From Clostridiales bacterium (lineage in GTDB: Bacteria; Bacillota; Clostridia; Oscillospirales; Oscillospiraceae): a stretch of DNA of 22,644 bases. Shown here piece by piece: positions 1-6,146 of the stretch. The notes beneath the pieces were generated by a model. That model was not told the DNA's origin, ran no database searches, and was given only the letters and a program-made list of their open reading frames with translations. Numbering within the stretch: the first letter of the stretch is position 1; every line of letters starts with the position of its first letter. The stretch covers positions 1 to 22,644 of the forward strand of contig VSNB01000014.1 of the NCBI GenBank assembly GCA_009774055.1, written 5' to 3'. Position numbers and translations under genes: made by a program.

Positions 1-107
1 AAGGGGGACTCGTTGGTGTTCAATTTTATATACTGCATATCCTGGGGCTGCTCCCCGGGGACATAAGCCTCCAGGTCCGCAAACCTCTGGCTGAGAAATC
101 TGCTCAT
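1..107 (-). CDS. hisC: Histidinol-phosphate aminotransferase, N-terminal fragment (runs off left edge)
   Basis: Only the first 35 codons are in the window. The visible peptide starts MSRFLSQRFADLEAYVPGEQ and reaches the KLNTNESP stretch, which is the typical N-terminal substrate and cofactor region of HisC, a PLP-dependent fold-type I aminotransferase. HisC makes L-histidinol phosphate from imidazole-acetol phosphate and glutamate in the cytoplasm. The ATG overlaps the hisD stop codon in an ATGA arrangement, and a GGAG-type ribosome site lies inside the end of hisD, which points to translational coupling. The catalytic lysine lies outside the window, so the call rests on the N-terminal motif and on the operon position after hisD. 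Confidence 0.88.
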   Translation of the reverse strand, partial: MSRFLSQRFADLEAYVPGEQPQDMQYIKLNTNESP

Positions 108-1387
108 GTCGTATCTCCTTCCATCCGTACCAGCGCACTGCGGGCATGGCCTTCCAGACCCTCCAGTCTGGCAAACCGGGCGATCTTGTCCGCCGCGTCG
201 GCCATGGCGTCCTTGCCGTAATAAGTGAACTGAGATTTCTTCACAAAATCCTCCACCGAAAGGGCGCTGGCAAACCGCGCCGTACCGTTGGTGGGCAGCG
301 TATGGTTGGCTCCCGCAAAATAATCTCCCAGGGCCTCTGGACTGGATCGGCCAAGGAAGATCGATCCGGCGTTCTTCACCTGCGCCAGACAGTCGAAGGG
401 GTTGTCTACGCACAATTCCAGATGTTCCGGGGCCAGGGCGTTGGCGATGCGGACGGCCTCCGGGATGTCCTTGGTGAGGATGATTTTTCCGCTGCGCGCA
501 AGAGAGGCCCGGGCAATTTCCATTCGGGGCAGCCGGGCCAGCTGCTCCTCGATTTCTTTTGATACCGCCTGCGCCAAAACGGGGGAATCGGTAATCAGCA
601 CGGCGCAGGCGTCCCTGTCGTGTTCCGCCTGGCTGAGCAGGTCCGCCGCCACATGGCGGGAGTCGCTGGCGGCGTCGGCAATGACCAGGATATCGCTGGG
701 GCCGGCGATCATGTCGATGCCCACCCTGCCGAATACCTGCCGCTTCGCCTCCGCGACAAAGGCGTTGCCGGGACCCACGATCTTGTCGGCCCGGGGGACG
801 CTCTCCGTCCCATAAGCCAGGGCGGCCACGGCCTGGGCCCCGCCGCAGCGGAATACCCGGTCCACCCCCGCAATCCGCGCCGCCGCCAGAATAATGGGAG
901 CGATGTCTCCGCCGCAGGCGGGGGGAGAAACCATCATGATCTCGGAGCACCCGGCGATCTTGGCGGGTATGCAGTCCATGAGAACGGTAGAGGGCAGGGG
1001 GGCGGTGCCGCCGGGGATATATACGCCAACTTTTTCAATGGGCGTGACCTTCTGGCCCAGCACCACGCCGGACTTCTCGCTGATCGTAAACCCGTTCTGT
1101 ACCTGTCTCTGGTGGAAGGCGCGGATATTTTCCGCCGCCTCCTCCAGTACCGCCCGAAGATCGGGCTCCAGATCCGCCAGGGCCTTGTCCAGCTGTTCGC
1201 CGGGGACCTCCAGCGCATCGATGTCCGCATGGTCGAACTCCTTTGCGTACCGCCGCAGGGCGGCGTCGCCGTTTTTCCGGACCTCGGCAATGATCCCGGC
1301 TACGATGCCGGAAATATCCCGCTGGTCCTCCGCTCGGGCCAGAATTTCCGAAAGGGGAACTTGACCCGCCTTTAAAATCTTCATCAT
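104..1387 (-). CDS. hisD: Histidinol dehydrogenase
   Basis: The 427-residue product has the normal length for HisD, the zinc enzyme that oxidises L-histidinol to histidine in two NAD-dependent steps. Diagnostic stretches are GPGNAFVAEAKRQVFG, the IDMIAGPSDILVIAD segment, the LLSQAEHD motif carrying zinc-binding Gln and His, AGANHTLPTNGTARF, and the C-terminal EGLEGHARSA with the last zinc-ligand histidine. Two consecutive ATG codons open the frame. The first is preferred because an AAAGGA ribosome site lies 10 to 11 bases upstream. The stop of hisG is only 7 bases upstream and the stop of hisD overlaps hisC, so the gene sits inside one operon. The family usually has AGPNH..PTGGTAR; here it is AGANH..PTNGTAR, a mild variation that should not affect the assignment. 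Confidence 0.97.
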   Translation of the reverse strand: MMKILKAGQVPLSEILARAEDQRDISGIVAGIIAEVRKNGDAALRRYAKEFDHADIDALEVPGEQLDKALADLEPDLRAVLEEAAENIRAFHQRQVQNGFTISEKSGVVLGQKVTPIEKVGVYIPGGTAPLPSTVLMDCIPAKIAGCSEIMMVSPPACGGDIAPIILAAARIAGVDRVFRCGGAQAVAALAYGTESVPRADKIVGPGNAFVAEAKRQVFGRVGIDMIAGPSDILVIADAASDSRHVAADLLSQAEHDRDACAVLITDSPVLAQAVSKEIEEQLARLPRMEIARASLARSGKIILTKDIPEAVRIANALAPEHLELCVDNPFDCLAQVKNAGSIFLGRSSPEALGDYFAGANHTLPTNGTARFASALSVEDFVKKSQFTYYGKDAMADAADKIARFARLEGLEGHARSALVRMEGDTT

Positions 1388-1394
1388 GCCCGTT

Positions 1395-2027
1395 TTATCC
1401 TTTCTCCGTCAGAGACTCCAGCCGGCGGCAGAGCTCCATGATCCGGTCGTGCCGAAACTTATAGCTGACTTTGTTTGCAATCAGCCGGGCGGAGATAGGG
1501 ACAATGGCGGCCTTCGGCTCCAGATCATTCTCCAGCAGCGTCTTGCCCGTCTCCACAATGTCCACGATCACATCGCTGAGCCCCAGAATGGGGGCAATCT
1601 CGATGGAGCCGTTCAAATGGATGATATCGATGTCCCGGCTCATGGAGGCGTAGTACCTGCCGGCAATGCGGGGAAACTTGGTAGCCACCCGGAGCACGCG
1701 GTCCGCTCGGTCCCGGAAATCCTTTTTGGCCGCCACGCACATCCGGCACCGGCCCAGTCCCAGGTCTGCCAGCTCGTAGATATCTGGAGCGTATTCCAAC
1801 AGGATGTCCTTCCCGGCTACGCCGACGTCCGCCGCGCCCCGCTCCACATAGATGGCCGCGTCCGATGGTTTTACCCAGAAATACCGGACGCCCGCCTTGG
1901 GATTTTCAAAAATCAGCTTCCGGTTTTCCTCCTCAATAGAAGGGCAGGGGTACCCGGCGGCCTTAAACCGGGCGTATACCTTCTCGCCCAGCCGCCCCTT
2001 GGGTAGGGCGACGCTCAGCATATCCAT
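1395..2027 (-). CDS. hisG: ATP phosphoribosyltransferase, short-form catalytic subunit
   Basis: The 210-residue product begins MDMLSVALPKGRLGEKVYA. The ALPKGRL motif and the later GAADVGVAGKD and EIAPILGLSDVIVDIVETG stretches identify HisG, which condenses ATP and PRPP in the first step of histidine synthesis. The length is that of the short HisG class, which lacks the C-terminal regulatory domain and needs HisZ as partner, and hisZ lies directly upstream. The ATG at 2027 shares one base with the hisZ stop (TAATG) and has GGAGG nine bases upstream. An in-frame ATG two codons later is a possible alternative. The frame stays open further upstream into hisZ, but that extension has no family similarity and is an overlap artefact. 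Confidence 0.96.
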   Translation of the reverse strand: MDMLSVALPKGRLGEKVYARFKAAGYPCPSIEEENRKLIFENPKAGVRYFWVKPSDAAIYVERGAADVGVAGKDILLEYAPDIYELADLGLGRCRMCVAAKKDFRDRADRVLRVATKFPRIAGRYYASMSRDIDIIHLNGSIEIAPILGLSDVIVDIVETGKTLLENDLEPKAAIVPISARLIANKVSYKFRHDRIMELCRRLESLTEKG

Positions 2028-3130
2028 TACGCCTGTCCTCCTTCCTCGAACCGGACCAGCTCCCGCCAGCGCAGCTCCCGGGGGATGGTCCGCTCCATGC
2101 GGACGGTTTTTCCCTCCGCCGCCAGGTACGCGGCCCGGGCCGCTGCAGCGGCAGGGTCCGTCTCTGGCCCATACAGCAGCAGCGTATCCACGTCGTATTC
2201 GCTGTCCGAATCCAGCCGCTCCAGTTGATCCAGGTACACCGCAAACCCGATGGCCTGGCCGGTTTTGCCCATGCGGCGGAGCAGGTTGTCGTACCGCCCC
2301 CCCGCCAATACGCCGCTGGCCAGCTCGGGCAAGTAACCGCGGAAGATAATGCCATTGTAGTAGCGCATATCGTTGGCAATGGAGAAATCCAGACGCAGGT
2401 TGTCCGCCAAATGCAGATGCGTCATGATCCGGCACAGGCTCTCCAGCTCCTCAAGCGACTCTTTCGTCTGGCTGCCTGCCGCCAGCTCCTTCAGCTGGGG
2501 AAGTATCCGGTCCGGCGGACCGTACAGCCGGGCCAGACGGCACAGCCGGTCCGCCAGGTCCCGTTCCACGCCGGCCTGGGCACAGAGCTGGCTCAGCGCC
2601 GCAGTGTTTTTCCGCCCCAGCTCTGCCAAAAGCCGCTCCCGCACGTTCTCCTCCCGGACCTGCTCCAGCAATCCGGACACCAGGCCCATATGGCCCAGAT
2701 CCAGCAGATACGCGCCGCCGCCCAGCAGCCCCAGGCTTTCCGCCGCCAGGGACAGCACCTCGCCCATAGCCGCCAAATCCAGGTCGCCGATGCACTCCAG
2801 CCCCGTCTGCATGATCTCCCGGAAGCCCAGTCCGGCGGAGGTGGTGCGGTAGACGTTCTCGTGGTAATAAACTTTCTCCAATCCGCTGGAGGGGGGCTGG
2901 GCATTTTTGACGATGGAGAGGGTGACATCCGGCTTCAGGGCCATCAGCCGCCCGTCGGTATCGGTAAAGGTCAGGATATTCTCGCTGACCAAAAAGCTCT
3001 TGTTTCTCAGATATAAGTCGTAGGGCTCGAACTTGCTCATGCGGTAGGGAAGATAGCCTCGGCTGTGGTACAGCTCCCGCAACCGCAGCCCGCCCCACTC
3101 GTCCGCACGCCAGATCGGGGATCGCTCCAT
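2027..3130 (-). CDS. hisZ: ATP phosphoribosyltransferase regulatory subunit HisZ
   Basis: A 367-residue homologue of the class II aminoacyl-tRNA synthetase core, as in histidyl-tRNA synthetase, but without a tRNA anticodon-binding domain. Visible class II-like segments are the LTFTDTDGRLMALKPDVTLSI motif 2 region, YYHENVYRTT, FREIMQTGLECIGD, and the late GGRYDNLLRRMGKTGQAIGFA motif 3-like region. HisZ forms a hetero-octamer with short HisG and provides the histidine feedback site. The start at 3130 is chosen because AGGAGG lies seven bases upstream; an in-frame ATG eight codons further upstream has no ribosome site. The stop overlaps the hisG start. Its place before a short hisG supports the call over a true HisS, which would be about 420 residues. 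Confidence 0.94.
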   Translation of the reverse strand: MERSPIWRADEWGGLRLRELYHSRGYLPYRMSKFEPYDLYLRNKSFLVSENILTFTDTDGRLMALKPDVTLSIVKNAQPPSSGLEKVYYHENVYRTTSAGLGFREIMQTGLECIGDLDLAAMGEVLSLAAESLGLLGGGAYLLDLGHMGLVSGLLEQVREENVRERLLAELGRKNTAALSQLCAQAGVERDLADRLCRLARLYGPPDRILPQLKELAAGSQTKESLEELESLCRIMTHLHLADNLRLDFSIANDMRYYNGIIFRGYLPELASGVLAGGRYDNLLRRMGKTGQAIGFAVYLDQLERLDSDSEYDVDTLLLYGPETDPAAAAARAAYLAAEGKTVRMERTIPRELRWRELVRFEEGGQA

Positions 3131-3176
3131 AGGAAACCTCCTGAAAGATGTCATGCATGCCGCATGAAAAGCCTAA

Positions 3177-3232
3177 AACCTGTATTCACAGGCGGGGGAT
3201 ACCGGCTGGGCGGGGAATTTTGCCTACAGGTT
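3177..3232 (-). promoter_or_regulatory. Inverted repeats in the yerC-hisZ spacer
   Basis: On the coding strand an early AACCTGTA can pair with a later TACAGGTT (8 bp, 40 bases apart). The later half can instead form a small local hairpin, CCTGT-GAAT-ACAGG, followed by TTTT. The two pairings exclude each other, which is the form of an attenuator, but the local stem has only 5 bp. It may equally be chance. Confidence 0.25.
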
Positions 3233-3233
3233 C

Positions 3234-3521
3234 TTACTTGTTTTCCAACCTGTCCAGCACCGTCTGGTAGCCGCCCGCGCCGTAAGCACAGCAGCGGTTG
3301 ACGCGGCTGATGGTGGCGGTGCTGGCGCCGGTGCGCCGGGCGATTTGGTTATACACTAGCTTTTCCCGCAGCAGCTTTGCCACCAGGATGCGCTGGGAGC
3401 AGTCCTGAATCTCCTTCCCGGTCATCAGGTCCTCCAAAAAGGCCCGGCATTCCTCCTCTGTTTTCAAAGACAAGATCGCTTTAACCAGCAGGGCGGAGCC
3501 CTCTCCATGAAATATATCCAC
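3234..3521 (-). CDS. yerC: TrpR-like YerC/YecD family protein, probable his operon regulator
   Basis: About 95 residues. The core ILSLKTEEECRAFLEDLMTG, the SQRILVAKLLREKLVYNQIA segment and the recognition helix RTGASTATISRVNRC are typical of the TrpR-superfamily YerC/YecD group, a DNA-binding helix-turn-helix family of about 100 residues. Members next to his genes have been proposed as histidine repressors (HisR). Here it is the first gene of the his operon, so autoregulation is likely. I chose the GTG at 3521 because a full GGAGGTGA ribosome site ends eight bases before it. The ATG at 3539, which would add MEVTNT, is the alternative but has no ribosome site upstream, and the GGAGGTGA would then lie inside the coding frame. 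No effector pocket can be read from sequence. Confidence 0.87.
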   Translation of the reverse strand: MDIFHGEGSALLVKAILSLKTEEECRAFLEDLMTGKEIQDCSQRILVAKLLREKLVYNQIARRTGASTATISRVNRCCAYGAGGYQTVLDRLENK

Positions 3522-3543
3522 GGTGTTGGTCACCTCCATTATT

Positions 3544-3583
3544 TTTACTTTAGTATAGTAGCATAGTAGCATAATAAAGTAAA
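3544..3583. promoter_or_regulatory. 40-bp inverted repeat over the his/yerC promoter, candidate operator
   Basis: Perfect 9-bp arms TTTACTTTA (3544-3552) and TAAAGTAAA (3575-3583) flank a 22-base centre that holds a short direct repeat of TAGTAGCATA type. It lies just upstream of yerC and covers the proposed promoter, so a repressor bound here would block transcription of the whole operon. That YerC itself binds it is inference. Confidence 0.45.
3555..3583 (-). promoter_or_regulatory. Probable promoter of the yerC-his operon
   Basis: On the minus strand TTTACT (3583-3578) and TACTAT (3560-3555) are spaced by 17 bases. Each matches four of six consensus positions. A TATACT is also present slightly downstream but has no -35 at good spacing. 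The promoter falls wholly within the 40-bp inverted repeat. Confidence 0.4.
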
Positions 3584-3635
3584 GGCGGAGATAACTGGAA
3601 AATGTCCCGATATTTTCGGGTGAGGCAGGCCTGGT

Positions 3636-3653
3636 TTGTGGCAAATTTCACAA
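3636..3653. promoter_or_regulatory. Rex/CRP-like imperfect palindrome upstream of the AraC gene
   Basis: TTGTGGCAAATTTCACAA has the 7-4-7 form of Rex boxes (TTGTGAA-N4-TTCACAA), with a perfect right half and two changes in the left half. It lies between the divergent yerC and araC genes, about 58 bases upstream of the araC -35. It could also be chance in an AT-rich spacer. Confidence 0.25.
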
Positions 3654-3710
3654 ATTGAAAATAAAATGTTAGGCATAATAGACGATTTCGGGAAAAACTC
3701 CTCTCAACGG

Positions 3711-3739
3711 TGGACAAACTTGGTTCGTTTCAGTATAAT
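3711..3739 (+). promoter_or_regulatory. Promoter of the AraC-family gene
   Basis: TGGACA (3711-3716) and TATAAT (3734-3739) with a 17-base spacer: five of six and six of six matches to the sigma-A consensus. The resulting leader is about 75 bases long and contains two hairpins. Confidence 0.7.
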
Positions 3740-3747
3740 AAAATTAC

Positions 3748-3792
3748 GGGAAACGCCCCTTACGGTTTCCCTCTGCCCGTCAGCCCGGGCAG
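3748..3792 (+). promoter_or_regulatory. Two tandem hairpins in the araC 5' leader
   Basis: GGGAAAC (3748-3754) pairs with GTTTCCC (3765-3771), and CTGCCCG (3773-3779) pairs with CGGGCAG (3786-3792). They lie between the promoter and the GAGGAGGAGG ribosome site. Neither is followed by a T run, so they are not ordinary terminators. They may stabilise the mRNA or tune translation. Confidence 0.35.
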
Positions 3793-3821
3793 GCAATCTG
3801 AGAGGAGGAGGGGATGTCATA

Positions 3822-4667
3822 ATGAATGAAACCAATAGTACATATAAACATTCCATGAAACTGGAACGCCGTACGGCATCACTCTATGTCCAGAATACGG
3901 GCTGTCAACAGTGCGCTCCCGGCTACGGCTGGGGTCCGGGAGTGCGGGACCACTTTCTCCTGCACCATGTCATCAGCGGGAAGGGAGTGTACGTGTGTCA
4001 GGACAAGCGCCGGGAACTGAATCCGGGAGACACCTTCCTTGTCTATCCGAATACCTCCATTCATTACTGCGCCGACTCGCTGGAGCCCTGGGAGTATGTT
4101 TGGGTTGGCTTCGGCGGACTGGACGCGGGGTGGTTTATGGAGCGGACGGACTTCACGATGGAGGAGCCGGTCTATTATGGCCGGGACGGCGAGCAGCTGC
4201 GGGAGCTGATTCAGGCGATATATGCCTGCTTCGGCACGCAGGCATGGGCGCAGCTGGCAATGACGGCGCGGCTGTACGACCTGCTGTCCTTTTTGATCCG
4301 CACGGCCCATCCAGGGAAGCGGGAAAGGACCAAGGAATCAGACTGCGCTATGCTGGCGGCGGAGTACATCATGAACCACTACGAAGCGCCCATCACGGTA
4401 GAGGGGCTGGCGGATTACGCCTCTGTCAGCCACTCCAGCCTCTACCGCCGCTTTCTCAAGCGGTTCCAGATTTCTCCCAAGCGGTTCCTGCTGGAATACC
4501 GGATCGAGCGGGCCTGCGCCCTTTTGAAGGAGACGGACTGCTCCATCCAGGAGATCTCGACCTCTGTAGGCTTTGAGGACCCGTTCTATTTCTCCAGAGC
4601 GTTCAAGGAAGTCAAGGGCGTCTCGCCCCGGCAGTACGCGGCGCAGCACAGGAGCGTGAAGGAATAG
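3822..4667 (+). CDS. AraC family transcriptional regulator, probable galactose-gene activator
   Basis: 281 residues with the usual two-domain layout. An N-terminal cupin-type sugar-binding domain contains GPGVRDHFLLHHVISGKGVY and LNPGDTFLVYPNTSIHY. The C-terminal AraC/XylS double helix-turn-helix covers the last 100 residues (ITVEGLADYASVSHSSLYRR, then IQEISTSVGFEDPFYFSRAF and SPRQYAAQ). The start is the ATG at 3822, which follows a GAGGAGGAGGGG ribosome site; the frame is open further upstream, but that part lies in the leader. The next genes on the same strand are galK and galT, whose promoter has a poor -35, so this protein is likely their galactose- or galactoside-responsive activator. 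The target is inferred from position only. Confidence 0.9.
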   Translation: MNETNSTYKHSMKLERRTASLYVQNTGCQQCAPGYGWGPGVRDHFLLHHVISGKGVYVCQDKRRELNPGDTFLVYPNTSIHYCADSLEPWEYVWVGFGGLDAGWFMERTDFTMEEPVYYGRDGEQLRELIQAIYACFGTQAWAQLAMTARLYDLLSFLIRTAHPGKRERTKESDCAMLAAEYIMNHYEAPITVEGLADYASVSHSSLYRRFLKRFQISPKRFLLEYRIERACALLKETDCSIQEISTSVGFEDPFYFSRAFKEVKGVSPRQYAAQHRSVKE

Positions 4668-4690
4668 TCCGGGGCGGGAAAAACGCGATT

Positions 4691-4720
4691 ATGAGGCCCC
4701 GGTAGCCGCCGGGGCCTCAT
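4691..4720 (+). terminator. Strong hairpin between araC and galK
   Basis: A perfect 12-bp GC-rich stem (ATGAGGCCCCGG with CCGGGGCCTCAT) and a 6-base loop start 24 bases after the araC stop. The sequence after it on the plus strand has no proper T run, so termination may be partial. On the minus strand a TTTTT follows a few bases later. Confidence 0.6.
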
Positions 4721-4758
4721 TCTGACCAAAAAATAGGTGCAGATGATCAAAAAATCCA

Positions 4759-4787
4759 TGTTCATTGTGAAGCTGCCTATTTATAAT
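4759..4787 (+). promoter_or_regulatory. Probable activator-dependent promoter of galK-galT
   Basis: A perfect TATAAT lies at 4782-4787, but the hexamer 17 bases upstream (TGTTCA, 4759-4764) matches the -35 consensus poorly. A good -10 with a weak -35 suits activation by the neighbouring AraC-type protein. The leader is about 40 bases long. Confidence 0.55.
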
Positions 4788-4833
4788 AAGTAAGAATAAG
4801 TACCCCACAATAAAATCAAAACAGGAGGCTGCT

Positions 4834-6108
4834 ATGGATTGTACATTTTCTCCCGAGAAGGATTTTCAGAAGCTGGAGCAGGCGGTTGCTGCTCTCTGCG
4901 GCGCCGACAAACTGCCCGTGCAGATGGAGCGTTACCAGAGAATTTTGAAGGGCTTGACGGAGACGTTCGGCCCCTGTGACCGCGCTGCCGTATTCTCCGC
5001 GCCGGGCCGCACGGAGATCGGCGGCAACCATACCGACCACCAGCATGGCCGGGTGCTGGCCGGCAGTGTGAATCTGGATATCATTGCCGCTGTCGCTCCC
5101 AATGGGGAGAATGTCGTCCGGCTGCAGAGCGAGGGGTTCCCCATGGACGTGGTGGAGCTCAGCGATCTGGAGGTCCATCCGGAGAAGTACAACCGCTCCG
5201 TCTCCATCCTCCGGGGCATCGCCTCCTGGTTTGCCGGACGGGGCTGCAGGCTGGAGGGCTTCAATGTCTACACTACCTCCAGCGTATTCAAGGGCAGCGG
5301 CCTCAGCTCCAGCGCGGCCCTGGAGGTGCTGCTGGGGAATATTTTCAACAGCCTGTTCTATGAGAACCAGTGCACGCCCGTCCAGCTGGCCCAGATCGGA
5401 CAGTACGCCGAGAACGTCTATTTCGGCAAGCCCAGCGGCCTGCTGGACCAGATGGGCTCCTCTGTGGGCGGCATGGTGACCATCGATTTTGCCGACAACG
5501 ACCACCCGATAGTGGAGAAGATCGACTTCGATTTCGCTGCCGCCGGACACGCTCTTTGCATCATCGACAGCGGCGCGGACCACGCGGACCTGACGGACGA
5601 GTACGCCGCCGTCCCCGGTGAGCTGAAAAAAATCTGCGCCCACTTTGGCAAGCGCGTCCTGCGGGAGGTTCCGGAGGGGGAGTTTTACGCCGCCCTGCCC
5701 GCTCTTCGGAAGGAGGCCGGCGACCGGGCCGTTCTCCGCGCCGTACATATCTATGACGAGAACCGCAGGGTAGAAGGGCAGGTCGCCGCTCTCCGCGCCG
5801 GCGATTTCGACCGCTTCCTGTCGCTGATCCGCGCCTCCGGCCTTTCCAGCTGGCGGTATCTGCAAAATGTCGTCCCCGCCGGGTACAAGGAGCGCCAGGA
5901 AGTAGCGCTGGCTCTTGGCCTCGCCGAGCGGCTGCTGGGCGGCAGGGGGGCCTGCCGGGTCCACGGCGGCGGCTTCGCCGGAACCATCCAGGCGTTTGTC
6001 CCCCTGGATATGCTGGACGCCTTCCGCACAGAGATGGACCGAGTTTTGGGGGCGGGGATGTGCCATGTGCTGACCATTCGGCCTATGGGCGGCGTGCGGC
6101 TGGTCTGA
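4834..6108 (+). CDS. galK: Galactokinase
   Basis: 424 residues, GHMP-kinase fold. It phosphorylates alpha-D-galactose to galactose-1-phosphate with ATP in the cytoplasm. The galactokinase signature GRTEIGGNHTDHQHG is at residues 58-72 (Arg59, Asp68), the ATP-binding GLSSSAALEVLLG follows, the catalytic aspartate is Asp205 in LLDQMGSS, and the C-terminal GHMP motif is VHGGGFAGTIQAF. The standard signature is GRxNLIGEHTDY; the GRTEIGGNHTDH form is common in clostridial and lactic GalK-like proteins of this length. Start ATG 4834 has AGGAGG seven bases upstream. galT follows after 38 bases in the same direction, so the two are co-transcribed. No epimerase gene (galE) is visible nearby. Confidence 0.94.
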   Translation: MDCTFSPEKDFQKLEQAVAALCGADKLPVQMERYQRILKGLTETFGPCDRAAVFSAPGRTEIGGNHTDHQHGRVLAGSVNLDIIAAVAPNGENVVRLQSEGFPMDVVELSDLEVHPEKYNRSVSILRGIASWFAGRGCRLEGFNVYTTSSVFKGSGLSSSAALEVLLGNIFNSLFYENQCTPVQLAQIGQYAENVYFGKPSGLLDQMGSSVGGMVTIDFADNDHPIVEKIDFDFAAAGHALCIIDSGADHADLTDEYAAVPGELKKICAHFGKRVLREVPEGEFYAALPALRKEAGDRAVLRAVHIYDENRRVEGQVAALRAGDFDRFLSLIRASGLSSWRYLQNVVPAGYKERQEVALALGLAERLLGGRGACRVHGGGFAGTIQAFVPLDMLDAFRTEMDRVLGAGMCHVLTIRPMGGVRLV

Positions 6109-6146
6109 CGAATATGGATTTTGGAAATGTGAGGGAGGAATAGGTT

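Noticed and set aside
2028..2435. Upstream extension of the hisG frame
   Set aside because: It lies entirely inside hisZ in another frame, has no HisG similarity, and the ATG at 2027 has a proper ribosome site and the ALPKGRL start of HisG just after it.
3131..3233. T-box or other riboswitch controlling his genes
   Set aside because: The gap is only about 100 bases and shows no T-box sequence or specifier stem; the yerC upstream region also lacks one.
3551..3580. Short repeats (TAGTAGCATA type) as a CRISPR or phase-variable tract
   Set aside because: Only two copies, about 8 to 10 bases each, inside a promoter. No spacers and no cas genes.
3636..3821. N-terminal extension of the AraC-type gene to 3636
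   Set aside because: It covers the promoter and leader hairpins, and the ATG at 3822 has a strong ribosome site.
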